Positions 20,616 through 33,900 of a stretch of DNA of 64,000 bases are shown here, in pieces. The DNA is taken from NCBI GenBank assembly GCA_022606135.1, contig JABYQN010000013.1, forward strand, positions 496,001 through 560,000. Reading direction: 5' to 3'. The stretch's first letter is position 1, and each line of letters opens with the position of its first letter. Below the pieces are notes generated by a model. The model did no database searches. It worked only from the letters and a program-made list of their open reading frames with translations, and was not told the origin of the DNA. The stretch comes from Fomes fomentarius. Lineage: Eukaryota; Basidiomycota; Agaricomycetes; Polyporales; Polyporaceae. The translations under genes and the position numbers were made by a program.

Positions 20616-23600
20616 ATGAGCAATGGCGACAGAAAGCATACCTCACAAATCCCCCCCGGCGCACTCATTCCACTCCCATTAGACGATACCACAGTCATCA
20701 CTCCTGAGATGTACACCACGAACATGGCTCGCTTGGAGGCCATGAAGAGTGCGATTGCCGTCTATGAGGAACGGAACAAACAGGGATATATGAGATATAT
20801 TGCGGAAAAGCAGCAGTTGGAGGCCGAGGTGGAGCGGGGCAGGTTGGCGGCGTAAGTCCTTGTCCGTATCCCGGCTAGCACACTATGAACCCACTAGCTC
20901 CCAGGCAGAGGCTCCAGGAACTCAATGCGCGTATGGCTTCAGCTGGACAGACCATGTAAGTTGTGTGAGCGTGCGCACCCTACTGTTCTGAACAACCGCA
21001 TAGTGCTCTAGGGTCATCTACCGCGGGCCCGTCCTCGATGGCGCAATATTTGATTTCTGATGCCTCTCAGACACCAAAAGAGCTCAATGAGCTTCCATCA
21101 ACTGCTAGAATTGTGGAATTACCAAGTTCTTCCCAAGGGTCGCCACAGGTAGGTCCTAGGACACAAGTCATCGCCACCACTCCCTATACGATTGTTCGTA
21201 GGTTGGGCAGTCAAGTGGCCCGTCGACCTATCAACAACTTAGTCAGGGCGGCATGAATCAGCATACCCTACGCAACGGGCACATGCACGCCCCATATCAG
21301 AATCCCTACCTGCCTGGCGGGGCGTACAGTACTTCTAGTCCCTCAACCCCTCCGCTCTCTCAGAATTTTGCACCTCATCAAAGCTCGTCCCAGTCATACC
21401 CACAACATGCATCTGCATTACAGAGCACGCCTAAACCAACGCCCATCCAACAACAACATAGGCCGGGTACCAACCACCATTCGACGCAAAGTAGCTTATG
21501 GGGACAGGCTTCGGGTAGGCATTGTGCGATGATTGCGAGTATTGTATAATTGATAGTCACCCTTAGCTCCGGCCCTCGATGCATCCCAGTCCAACCCGGA
21601 CTCCAGCCGTGCTGCGGCAACAGGTCAGAGTGCGCCCCAGATGCAGCGGGGTCGGACAATGTCAGATGGTCCCTCTGGTCAGTCCAATGCAACAGCCACG
21701 CCAAATGGCCTTCCTATGAACCGTGAGGAGTGGCTGTACAAGTTCTTTGAGGTGATAGACGCGATCGCTTACTCTTAATAGTTTGCTGACATGCCTCCTC
21801 ATAGCAATGTCGATTGAACTTAGTACAAAACATGATGATCCACATAATTACTTTGCTGCAAGCGAAACGGGATCCAAATACGCTATGGACATCACATCAA
21901 ATCGAAGCCGCCAGTAAGCTGGACCCAACCTCTCTTGGGGCATGTAATGTGATCTCGGAGACATTGAAGGTACATACATGCCTATAAGCAAAGCGGCAGT
22001 AGCCCTCTATTGACGGGGTCATAGATGCACTCTCTTGACAGCATCCAAGCAACGTTTACGAAGATCTATCGCATGCTCAAACAAAGGAAGCAAGGTGACG
22101 ATTCCAGAAAGTAACGCGTCATTCACAGAGGCTCAATCTTCTCAATAGGGCATGCGACCAATCCACCCCAGGGCATCGATGCTCACGCCCCGTCAAAGCA
22201 GCCACCGCATACAACCACATCCACGGCACCTACCCCCGCGATTGGCGGCCCTAAGAGTGCTGTGATTCCCACCCAAGGAGTGCCTATGCCTTCGCCTGCT
22301 GCATCTCAAGGAAAAACGGCATCCACTACACACAATTCTATGTCACAAACAGAAAGATTGCAATGGTATACTCCTCGGGATCCGAACGCTCCTATGGCGG
22401 TCCGCTCTTCGAACGGCCAGCTTACTTTCGTCTTCGACAAATCTTCCCGTCCGTCATTACCCTCGTCTCCAGGAGTTCTGCCCAACGTGCCTCAGTCAAA
22501 TATCCCTCCAGTTCCGCAGAGGCCACCCGATAGTCCCTGGTCTCCGGAGGCGGCGGACAAGAGCAGGCTGGCGCTGGATATCATGCGCTCGCTGGGACGA
22601 CCACAGGGTGCGTTCGGCGACCCGCTTTCTCCATTGGCTACTTCTACTTCTCCGGTCGAGGTCATTGAATCATCTACAGTGAACGGTAAGCGGAGAACGA
22701 CACCAGATCCTGGATCCGCGACGCCGTCCAAGAAGCAACGGACGGAGGGGGACGAGGCGCGGATGGGAGCTCTTCCAGGCCAGGAGCAGCCAGATGCTAT
22801 CATCGACCTCGCAACTTCGCCCACGAGTGCCCCCGAGCAGCTTCCCCTAGTCAATGGTCTGGTCGTAGAGCCGCGCCCCCCTGAAACGGCACCAGAATCG
22901 ACGGACGCGTTCACTACTAATGGCTTTGACGGCGTTCCAGAAGGTGCCCCTGAGACATTAACAACAGACGTAGTCCCTGAACCTCAACGGGCACCGAGTA
23001 CCACCTCTTCCGAGGCCGCAGACGTACACCAGGTCCAGCAGTCCATTCTCGTTTCAGGGCTCGACTCTGACGTGTCAGATCCTTCTCGTGTACACACTCC
23101 GGAGTCAGCGATGCTCCAATCTGCAGATCCCGTACCGTTACAAGCATCGTCCTCTAGAACACCAGTTCGCACCCCCTCCCGTGCGAAGGAGGAACCATTA
23201 TTCCTCCCATCGCCCTCGACTTCGCCCAGAGGACCCGCGCCTACATTTAACCGTTTCACAACGCCGCCGGTAACAGAAACCGATGCCTCATCTGCTGAAT
23301 CCTCGAGCATCGTTCATGACCTGTACGATCGCAAGGGGAAGGGCAGGGCAAGAGACGACGACTTGGGAGACAGGTCAGGTGACGACACGTCCGCTAGTCC
23401 TGAACGAGGGACGCCCTATATCCTGGTGCCGCCTTTGCCTCGGTACGCAAAGCGCACCAAACGCACACGGAGCGATTCGTCACTTGACGAGTTGGCAACT
23501 TGGGATGGTACATCGTCAGCGTTGTGATGTAGATGATCATATGCTCATGATAGATGTGATTTGCAGTGGTCCAAGATCGGCCGCTGGAAGAAGAAGGTGA

Positions 23601-25114
23601 AGCCTGTCTCATGCCTTGTATCAGCATGTCTGGAGACAGTCCCTGACGTTTGATGATGCGCGGACGCAGATGCAAAGGCGGCAGCGTTCGCGGAGGGGGT
23701 CGCAAAGGAATCGTTAGGTTGTCTGCGGGAAACACCATGTCAGTGGTCCGGATGTGGCGCGATGCTGAACTGTATGACTACGCTGCAGCGGCACCTCGTC
23801 CAGCACGCGGGTGACAAGGAAGAATGGGTATGTGATACCTATGTGGCTTCTGTTCTTCCCTTCGTGATACGGCCTGATTGACTAACGTCTGACTCCCTCA
23901 GGGCACATACGCGTGCCAATGGAACGGTTGTTTATCCGGCAAGTTCGTCGACAAGGCAAGCCTCGAGAGGCACCTTCAAAAACATGGCACAAAGCCATTG
24001 CGCTGTGGGTTTGTGGGTAAGTGATGCACGTTTTACCGATTGTGTCATAGTTGACGTATCCTTATATACTATCGCCAGGCTGCGACGAGCAATTCGATTT
24101 ACCATATACGCTACTACAGCACTACCGGTCGACCAAACACCGCAATGGACTTTACAAGCTGTGCAAACCGTATACGGTGCCGCTTCCCCGGTTACGACCA
24201 CTTCCAACTGGCCCACTACCAGCGTACGTGTCAGTGCCATGTCGTGTCAGTATGCATCCTATTTCAAAGGAACGGCACCAGTGGTTGGGCGCAAAGGTGG
24301 GGGTTGTTACTCTCCAAATGTTATTATTTGATTGTCTGGCTGAGCGCTTGTATTGTATTGTATCGCAGGTCCTAGAGAACATCATCTGCTTCAAATGGCA
24401 AGGCCGCAGATCAAACGCGGCGGTCCCATCGCGCGGCTCCCGACGGCTTGCCGAGAAAGTCGCGGCCGCCGAGTCCGCGGGCATGACCACTGAGGGCGCC
24501 CTGGGGCTGATGAGGCGGATGATCGACGACGAGTACCTGAACTTCACCGACGCGTACGACGCGTCGAGGGACCAGAGCCCGTACGATGACGTACCCTCGG
24601 AAGAGGTGTCGCGAATGGTCAAAAATGGGCTGGTGTTGTTTGGCGGCGAGGAGGCAACTGCGGCCGCACTTGCGCCAGACGCCTCCGATGCACAAGGCAG
24701 CAGCTCGCCCGGCGCCGCACCCGGTGATAGGACGGATGGCGACGCGAGCGGAGAGTGTGGTATTACAGGGACAGGTGATCCCCGGGCGTCGGAGAGGATC
24801 AAGACGTTAGGAAGCCAGAAGGGGAGGAGCAGTTGCTAGATGGCGCTGGCGCAAGACCCGAGCCTTCTGAAAGGCTCGTCCTGAAATTGCCTAGGCGATC
24901 TACTCCAGTAGCGCCGCTGCCGCCTCCCTCTAACGGCGAAAATGGGGCAGTGGCTGACGGCGCTGACCCCAACTCAATAGGTAGAGATGTTACAGCGACA
25001 TGGGAAGTATGGCCACCGTCGGGGACGCCTTCACAGTTCCAAGTGCCCTCAGAGCCTCCTTCCGATGCTGCAGGAGGAACAAATATATTCGAGCTGGAAT
25101 GTAGGAATGATTAG
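20616..25114 (+). CDS. Large nuclear protein with three C2H2 zinc fingers
   Basis: I read this as one gene because splices join all parts. It starts MSNGDRKHTSQIPPGALIPLPLDDTTVITPEMY with a coiled-coil (YEERNKQGYMRYIAEKQQLEAEVERGR). A Pro/Gln/Ser-rich region follows, then a helical block MNREEWLYKFFEQCRLNLVQNMMIHIITLLQAKRD...ATFTKIYRMLKQRKQG, then a long disordered region with a PSKKQR nuclear signal. A 30-odd-base exon (VQDRPLEEE) leads to three consecutive fingers: CQWSGC...HLVQH, CQWNGC...HLQKH and CGFVGCDEQF...HYRSTKH. After these come MHPISKERHQWLGAK and an acidic C-terminus. The CxWxxC spacing resembles AEBP2/GLI-type fingers, but I would not assign PRC2 membership. The final intron (about 24755-24810) is a best guess to reach the frame ending at 25114. 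Confidence 0.72.
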
Positions 25115-25404
25115 CGTCGGACGTAGATATGTATACATATGTAGCTGAGGGCAATGGAAAGGCTAGAACTGTCGGGTAATGGGAACGATCAGGCGTGTGT
25201 GATTTGATTCGTATTCTATGATCCCAAACGGTAAACGATGCAGACAAGCGGCACCGGAACAGAAGTCGGTTCTTGGTCCGCGTCTGCGCCTGAGCCTCAG
25301 CTCGCCGCAGCCCTGTTACCGCTTCCTCAGTCCGACCATGTTCTGAGTCTTCTGACTGTCCCGCCCCCCTCCCGCCCTGACTCTCTCCGCCGTCCCCGCC
25401 CACG

Positions 25405-28400
25405 ATGTCGGTCCAGTGTCCCACGTACATATCCGCCCGTTCTGCAGAGGTCATCCTCTCCGACGTCCGCCCCATCAAGCTCAAGCCCGAGGCCCTCCAC
25501 TCCATCAACGTCCTCCTCGACGAGGTCCTCTATTCTATTCTGGCCACCTCTCGCTCGCTTGCGACTGAGAAGCTCAAGTCCGCGCTCCTCAAGATTCTCC
25601 CCACCAGCCTCGGCAAGGAGGCGCTGCTGGAGGCCGAGGTTGAGCTGAAGGCGTACTGGGACCGCACGGGCACCGCGCGTACGCCCTCGTCTGCGCGCAA
25701 TGGAGATGCGGCAGACTTTGATTTGCAGTGGTCGTTCGAGGTGAGTGACCCCCCAGTTCGCATGGCGCGCACGTCAGAGCTCGGGGTGCCCAAATGTGGC
25801 GGCGAAGACGTTCAGTCCCCAACCGCCGCGAGCGTCTCATTCGACTCCCAACACCCTGGCACGGAGGACAGTTGGAACGACAGCGGCTTGCCTCCATGTC
25901 TTGCGAGCTCTGGGGCCGCGGCGTTGTGTTTACTGTTTACGCTGTGCTGACGCCGTGATGGTACCCCGCGCCAGCTGCTACGTCTCAAATGCGAGGCGTA
26001 CTCGACCATGAACGACTCCGACGAAGATGCCGACGCGGAGAAACGTCTGCAGCAACGCATGGAGGCCTCCGGCTCGACGACCCCCCCGAGCCCTGCGTTA
26101 TTGGCCCCGGCTGCGCTCTATCTCACGGCTATACTAGAGTGCGTCCCTTCCTTCTGCTGTCTTGGACGGCAAGCATGTTCGTGCACCTTGAGTTGCCCCT
26201 GGACTCCTCTTCCCTGTCTGTGCCTGGAATCTCTCAAGACGAGATGCTCCGCGGTCCGGTTTCAGGTCGGGCGGGGCCGCACATACGCCACGAGAGTACT
26301 CCGGAAGCAGTTGTTAGCGGAAGTGCAGCCTGGCAGTCGAGTGCGACCAGTTGTGCTGCTTCCCGCTAACACTGATATACGAGGAGATTGGGTCATGGCT
26401 TCATGCCCTCTGAAGGCCATTCTCCGCAAAAGTTACCGTTGAGAGAGGTTTCACGCGAAGCCCACATACGTGGACTACATCAAGTGTTCGCAGCAGAGTG
26501 TGGTCTCGGATTTACGTTTCAACCGTCAACTTTTCACTCGAGTTGCATCTTTTGTGAGAGATGCCGATAACTGCGGTGGAATTTCTCGCACCCGCGACCA
26601 CATTGAGCGGTCTGTTTCGAGAACAGCGTTTCTGTGATGGCGTCATCCAACACATCGCATGTTTTTCCCTTGTGCCGCATATGGTGGTCCGTGCACGATG
26701 TGTGCGCAACGGCTATATAAAGAATACCAGTCCAGTGTTGCAGCGGCGTAGACTTGGGATACCGCTTCTCAGTTCAACGAACGCGGGAGCTTACGCACTG
26801 GGCGATGACGAGATGTCTATATTTTGTGCACGTGGACATATGTTACGAGGACAACAGCTTCGCGCGCGAAGTATTGATGAGATCTGCTGAGAGTGTCCTT
26901 CTATCGTGGAGTTCTCTCTTGCTGGGCTGCCTTGCCGGTGTTCGCTGTCTCATGCCGGTAACTCACGTTTGACGCTGTTCTCCAGGGCCATCTGCGAGTA
27001 AGTCCTTAGCGATATCGCGCACTTTACCCCCACCTTGACCACCCCCTCTATAGGCATGTACTCTCAAATGTGAGCCGTGTCGCCGCGCGAGATAGTAGCC
27101 GAACCCTAGCTACTGTGCAAGACCTTTTCATCGCGCTCGGGGAGGACGACACGATATACGGGATGTTCAAGATTATGAAAGGTGAGTGGTATATATATTT
27201 AGGCAGCGGACATGAGCAATTGTCTCAGCTCAACGCACGTTTGATAAGTGTATGAGCACATTGAGGCGTTGACGAAGGTGCAGCGGCCGAGACGGAGCAA
27301 GTCGTTCTCAAGGAGTATGGACAAGATTGTGGCACCCCGAACGTCGACCTCATCTCCGCCCAACGGAGAGTCGACCGCGGCCCTGGCCAAGTCGCGCCCG
27401 TCGTCCGAATCCCAGAAATCGACGGTCGTGGGTTCAGGCGAAAACCATTCTCGAAGGACGTCGGTTGAGAAAGCAAAGGGGACGAAGATTTTCCACTCGC
27501 GCAGCCTAAGCGACAAGCATGAGCCGGCAAACGCCGCGCTAGCGCGATCACAGAGCGAAAATGGGATCAACCGCGAATACCCAGAGTTCGAGGCAAGTCT
27601 GCCCACCTCCGCGTCTCATCTCAACTCAACCTTGTCCTTCTCACATCCCTGGCAACCGCCCCCCACAGGACAACGAGGAGCTCCAGCAAGAGTTCGACGA
27701 GCTCATGCGCTCTGGTGCGACTATGAAAGTGTCGCTTACACCTGATCGGCTCAAGAGCATGGAGGTGCGCGATCGACAGCCTCTCTTGGTAGAATTGAGC
27801 GCTGAATAGCAGTCTAGGTATACAAGCAGGAGCGTTACGAGCGCGAACGGATGAGCCGTCGAGCGGGGCACACTGAGAAGGGGCAAGACAGTGGCGTTTC
27901 AGGCACAATCCCACCAGGTCCAACAGAGCCAAAACGCAGCGTTATTGCGAGCGGCCGTCCCACTCTCCGCCACGTGGACTCTATCATCGAGGACGAGGAA
28001 GAGTCCAACTCTGCTAGTCGACCTCAGCCTCCTCCTCTCCAATCCAACGCGACTGCTAGGATGCGAAATGTCAGCTTCACCCCTTCTAGCGCATCAGCGC
28101 GCAACGGCAGCAGTGCATCCGAACAGCGCTTGCGTTCCATCTCCATCTCCAACGTCCCTCATCCCCGACATGGAGATGGAGTCACACGGAAGACCTCGAC
28201 CGCAAAGCATGGAGCAGGGAAAGTAGGCTCTCAAAATGCTGCTCCCATGGCTGCTCCTGTAATGTCCCCCCAACAACCCGGGATGCCGAAGAGGAGAGGG
28301 AAGGTACAGAAGAGCAGGGAGTCGATGGATCTGGACGAGGTCATGGGTGGAGATGATGACGATGACGATATGGGTCCACTAGTGAGTCCGACTGCTCCCC

Positions 28401-29593
28401 GCCCGAGCCAGCCGTCGACCCCACGGCAGCCGCATGTCTCGAAGAGTGCGCAGGACCTTATCGCGTTCCTCGACGCGGGCCCGCCCGACGAGCCCACGTA
28501 TAGCCCCAGTATCAACGGCAGTGTGCTCTCCTTCGAGTCATCAAAGACGCGCTCTGGCCGTCTGCAGCGTATGATGTCGAGGCTCACGCTTGGTGGGTCG
28601 AGGGAGAGTCTGAATGGGGGCATTGCGGAGGAGCCCCCGAAGACGCCACGCACGCTGTCGCGGAAGAACTCCAAGATACATCCGTCGTCTCCTCCCCCGC
28701 CTTCATTCAAGCCAGGCTCTCTCAACAGCAAACGGTCGATACCCAACGTCGCTGATGTCACATACCCTAACGTTATCGTCGCGACACCGCCGCCTCGTCC
28801 CCATGCCTTTCAGACTGCCGCTCATATCCTTGCCGCCTCCTCCAATTCCGGCTCATCGGCACAGAACTCGACAGAGGACTTCACGACATCGTCACAGCCA
28901 TCTAGTCTCTCACGCCGTGGCACTGCACGTAAGGCTGTGCCTCCACTGAACGACTCCGTCACCTCGCCCTCGAGTTCCATTGCGACGGACTCTATCGCGG
29001 AAGGCCGCGTCGTGAATGGAAATCGACATCCCAGGCCTACGGATGAGAGTATCGAGAGCACGCCCGCAACGTCACCCATCTCATCTCCGGTCGCGAGAAA
29101 ACCGGCAGTCCTAAACGGACACCCCGTCAAGCTCGACACCTCAGAGACGTCTCTCCGTCCACGACCTATCAATGTTGGTCAGGCGACCTCGAACGGCGAC
29201 CGCCGTTCTGCGCATGCGAAGGCCGAGAGCGGCTATGCCTCACGGTCTGCTTCACGAAGTCCCATCACACCGTCCGAGCCCCCTCCTCCGCCGGCGCCTC
29301 CTGCGCCCACGGTCTCTACAGCGGAAGCAGAAGATTTGCGGCGACTGCTAAATGTTGCGACATCGGCAGAGGAGTGCCGGCTGCTGGTCGACATGTTCCT
29401 TGTCAAGAATGGCATTCCTCTCAAGGACCCTGTACCGGTACCAGTACCCGTGGAGGCAATCACTTCCAAGTCGCCGCTTGAGGAGGCGCTGACGCTAGCG
29501 TCGAAGGGCAACGACGAGGTCGAGCGCGGGTTAGTCGCACTGTTCTTGGGCGGGAGCGAACAGGTTGATTCGAGCGCTTTCCCTTTGCAGTGA
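25405..29593 (+). CDS. Conserved fungal protein with helical N-terminal domain and long disordered tail, function unknown
   Basis: Starts MSVQCPTYISARSAEVILSDVRPIKLKPEALHSINVLLDEVLYSILATSRSL at 25405. The first ~200 residues (also LLKILPTSLGKEALLEAEVELKAYW, LLRLKCEAYSTMNDSDEDADAEKRLQQRM, LLAPAALYLTAILEAICEHVLSNVSRVAARDSSRTLATVQDLFIAL and MFKIMKVYEHIEAL) look like a globular helical, possibly histone-fold-like, domain; this is my impression only. The remaining ~800 residues are Ser/Pro-rich and disordered, with PSSPPPPSFKPGS and PEPPPPPAPPAP stretches, ending with a short helical segment (AEDLRRLLNVATSAEECRLLVDMFLVKNGI). Introns include 25741-25974 and the unusually long 26139-26985, followed by a 12-nt exon. 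Confidence 0.75.
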
Positions 29594-30900
29594 GCAGAGC
29601 AGCGAATGTCGGAGCAGCAGCAGCAGCGCACAGAACGAGACACGTCCTTCGAGTCTGGGTGCGGCGAGACCAACAAGCCCTTCTTTGTCGGCGCTACCCG
29701 CTCGGCTCAGTGTGAACGTCGACCGCCGGCTGTCGGTGACGGTCCCGCGGATGAGCATGGACCACAACATCTTAAACTTATATCGTATATACCAGAATGG
29801 CCTCGGTCTGGACTCGAGCTAATCGCCCTCTTCACTTCTCGATACTCATACACTCAACCGCCCCCCTCGCCCTGCCACCGTTCTTGCCGTCTGACGTCTG
29901 TCTGTATCCTCGTCCGTGTCCGTACACCGTTGGATCTTGGATTCTGGATGTTGTGGCTGGTATGTTCGTCCGTCCTATGCACTTCTCTCCTGTCGTTCTT
30001 GTCTCCATTAGTCGCACCCCCGTCCCCATGGTCTACTCGTCCGTTTCCACCGGTCCCGCTCGTTTCTGCGTATATAACACTGTAATGCATTCCCTTTCCT
30101 CTTGGATAGTGGACTCGCACCAGAGCGTGGATGCGTGTGCAGAAATGCGGTGTCCTTCAGGATTGGCTCCTACTTCGGGAATATCTTGGCAGTCATGGTA
30201 GAGACATCTCTCTGCTGTGCCTTGCGCTGTTTATTCTACTCTTGACATCCTCAATTCGCAGTGAGGTAGCCGATTTGACGTGGTTGTGCTTTACAGGGTG
30301 CAGTTCTGCGGCAGTGAAGTTGAAGTTCAGCATGACCAGTGCTCGAACAACTTGAATATCGTGATAGTAGCTCGCCGCAGGCACCGGGAACCTCTGAATA
30401 TATATATATATATCGTATCAAGTAAGCAGGAGGCAGTGTTTCCTGTGGCACTCTTTCTTTTCCTGACTCACGGTTTTAATGTTCATCCGACTTCAGATCC
30501 TCTCATACAGTACACTATCGTCGTCTAAATACACCCACCATCCACTCGTTGCAGTACATCTACCACTCTTTTCAATCAGACTAGTCTCCCCAGGCCCGTC
30601 AGGCTCGTTACGTTCCTTACATATTGTACTATCATGATTCATCCAGATCGACTTGCTTTTCTTTTCTTTGAACCCTGGTTTATTGCCCGATGGGGCTAGG
30701 TCCACGATGTCACATACTCAAAACGTCGTGACAATGCAACTGTTCAAAATTGACAGATGAGGTCGTGATCACCAATGACATTAGATACATTGTGGCCAAG
30801 TAGCTACTTTTGCAAGTGCCCCCCATGAGGGCACGGACTGATGGTACGATCTACGCAAACACGACAGCAAATGGAAGCAATACAACAAGATCATTGACAC
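29594..30900. other. Convergent intergenic region
   Basis: About 1.3 kb between two facing stop codons. No supported gene. It contains a short (TA)n tract near 30398-30413 and otherwise unremarkable sequence, probably 3' UTRs of both neighbours. Confidence 0.4.
30398..30413. repeat. Short (TA)n microsatellite
   Basis: Eight uninterrupted TA units in the intergenic region. Visible directly. Confidence 0.8.
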
Positions 30901-33900
30901 TCAGCGGACCTCCAGCGAGACCTTGATACCCATAGATGCAAGCTCTGCACAGAGATAGCGGAAGACATATGGCACGGCGACAATGTCCATGTCACCGCCC
31001 TTCGCGGCCCGCCCGAGGACATGCTGCGAGGGGATGGATACGCGCACGTCCGCATGGCCGTTGACGTTCGGTGCTTGTTCGCCATTCGCCAGCGCGATGC
31101 GTTGTCGAGTAGCTTCCTCTTCCGCTGCGGCGCGGCAGGCTCTGCAGTACTCGCCTCCGGGACCGGTAGGTTTGAGCGATCCCGATGTGCCGACAACCAT
31201 CTCGCCTAAGCTGACGTCGTCGTACCCGAGCGAGATCAGGCTGCCGCACGTCCTGCATACCCAGGCAGTAGAGTAGTCGGAGCAGTTCATGAGACGATCC
31301 TGGAGGAGGAACGCAGTGCCGTGGGCGATGAGCGCGTCGCGTTCCATCTCTCCGAAACGGATACCGCCACCGCGTTTCCGACCCTGCGACAGGCGGTAAG
31401 ATGTCATGTTGCCTTCTGGTAAGGACCGACGGTATTGACTTACCTTGACGGGCTGGCGCGTCACTGGATCGACAGTGCCGGTCGTACGCACTTGGAACTT
31501 GTCGGAGACCATGTGCCGCAGGCGCTGGTAGTACACGACACCGATGTAGATGTCCGCAGCGAACTCCTGCCCGGTGATCCCCGAGTACATCGGCTCGTTC
31601 CCGTAGTAATTGTAGCCTGCTGCGAGGAGCTGCCCCCCGAAATAGTCGATCGCCGTATCTTCTTCCGTGAATCTATGAGTGGGATTGTCATGAGCGAACT
31701 TGACAATCAGGCGAGCATGTGCATAGAATGTGGGAGATGTGAACTTACTGGAAAGGAGTGGCATCTTGCGCAAGGCCGTGCATGGCACCTGCCTTCCCTG
31801 CCATACTCTCAACTAACATACCAATTGTCATGCGAGATGGGAAGGCATGCGGATTGATGATGACGTCAGGTTGCATGCCGCTCTCCGTGAATGGCATGTC
31901 GATCGCAGGCCACTTCTGCGAGCAAACACCCTTCTGACCGTGTCGCGACGAGAATTTATCACCTATCAAAGGCGCACGGGCAATTCGCAAAGTGATGTTG
32001 ATCTTCTGCAGCTCTTGATCTCCCGCGTCGCTACCTGTAAATACCGAGATATGAGCGGGACGTGAGACCAATTAGAGGAAGGGTGCCTACCAAGCAGACG
32101 AACAGTGTCAACATAGGCAACTTCATCGCCCTTGTACTTCGCATACTTCGTTCGCCCGGTGGTGTCGTCAATGTATGCTGCAATGGGGTCTCCGGGATTG
32201 AGCCTGGCCCCAACCACGGGCAACCCGTCGGGATCGATCAACTTCGCCCCAGGTCGTTCTTCTTTACGGCCTTCCTCCATCCTGATGTCAGGACCTAGTC
32301 CGAAGTGTAGCGTTGGCGTAGACGTCGAACGACGCGATCCGGTGAGTTCCTGAAGGTCAACCGTGTACGACTTGTACACCGTTCCGTACCCGAACCCACG
32401 CTCATGCGCCGACTTGTTAAGGATCATCGCATCCTCCATGTCGTACCCGGTATACGAGATAACCGCAACAATCGCGTTTGTCCCGTTTGGGAATGAGTCC
32501 ATCCCGTAGGTGTTGTGCAACACAGGTCGTACAATCGGTGTTTGTCCCGTCTGCAACCGATAGAGCTTGTTGTCCGTCCGGTGTTGAATGGCAGTAGCGG
32601 GCGTTCCCATCGTCTGTTTACCCATCTAGATAGAATAGAATGCATGAGAATCCACGACAAGCTGTCTTAGCACTGTCACTCGCACTGACCTGACACTGGT
32701 AGATGTTACGTGGACTCTGAATGACAGGGCCAGGGTCATAAGCTATCACTGAAGCATGATAAATTAGACGTCTGCCCACCTGGTTAAAGTCGGAGAACGG
32801 TGTAAGGTTGGCCAGAATCGAGAGGAAGTTCGTTGGCGAATGCTCTACGTGCGTCGAAACCCCGTCCTCAATCTCCGCCGGCGTACACGCAATGTCCATG
32901 TACACCTGCTCGAATGATCCAACCTGGTCATCTTTCCCATTCGCGAGGTACTTCACCGGCCGCATCATCCGCGAGCGGCTAGCAAAAAGGTACAGTCCGG
33001 GGTACTGGCCGCCCTTCGACACAGGGACGTACCCGATCTCGAGGTCGAGAGGTACGTTGTGCTTGCCCTCTGTTTTCCATATCCGCATACTTGTGGCGAG
33101 CTGTTTGCAGACTGCTGGCGGAGCCCAACCGATCAGACGACCGTCAAGTTGGACACAGAGGTTGCGCTTTCCGTCGACAGACGGTGTGAACGCCTGGGTC
33201 ATGCCGTGGGCAGCGAGAAGCGCGGGTATGTGGGCAACCGCGAGGGGTGAAGTGACGATGCGGCAAGTCCGGGAAAGATGATTGAGAAGACCGCAGGGCG
33301 AACCGTCAGGGGTGTGGACAGGGCAAAGGAAGCCTGTTGGCAGATGTTATCAGTCTTCTCGCCCAGAGATCGGCCGGAGACAATGAGTTACCCCATGCTT
33401 CAGGAAGCAGCTTGCGCACGGTCGTGGTCTTCAGCTCGGCGAAGAAGGCACCTCGATGGATTGAACGGAAGTGACTGATGTAACGCATCCAATTCAACTT
33501 CTCCGCGACAATCGTGAAGCCCGAAGCTTGTTGCAGATCGAGTCCTGTTGGGGATACCAGATTGCCTGTCGCGAGGAAATTCGCCATCTTCGCGCCGATG
33601 TCATAGCCTGTGCGGGCAAGAACTTTCTTGATGTACCGCTCTGCAGCAAAACTTTAATATCCGAAAACAGTAAGCCTGGGTGAACGCACTGTCGAAGAAA
33701 TCCACGGCTGGGTTTGCGTTGCGGATATCAAGGGCAATGGCATCGCGGAAGCTATTGAGGCCTTCCTCCAAGCGTTCCTTGATAATCATGGCGTACAAGG
33801 TTCCAGGTAAGAGAACCTCCTGATGCTGTGGCGAATCAGGGTTGTCGACACTACATGACTTCGAGATCAGCGCATACAGCTTCCTCAACATGAACCTTTT

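Noticed and set aside
26561..26890. 109-codon frame inside the 847-nt intron
   Set aside because: No similarity recognised and no independent support; kept only as part of the intron finding.
29564..29590. 27-nt intron before the stop of the unknown-function gene
   Set aside because: Too short for a spliceosomal intron and it would place a stop directly after the junction.
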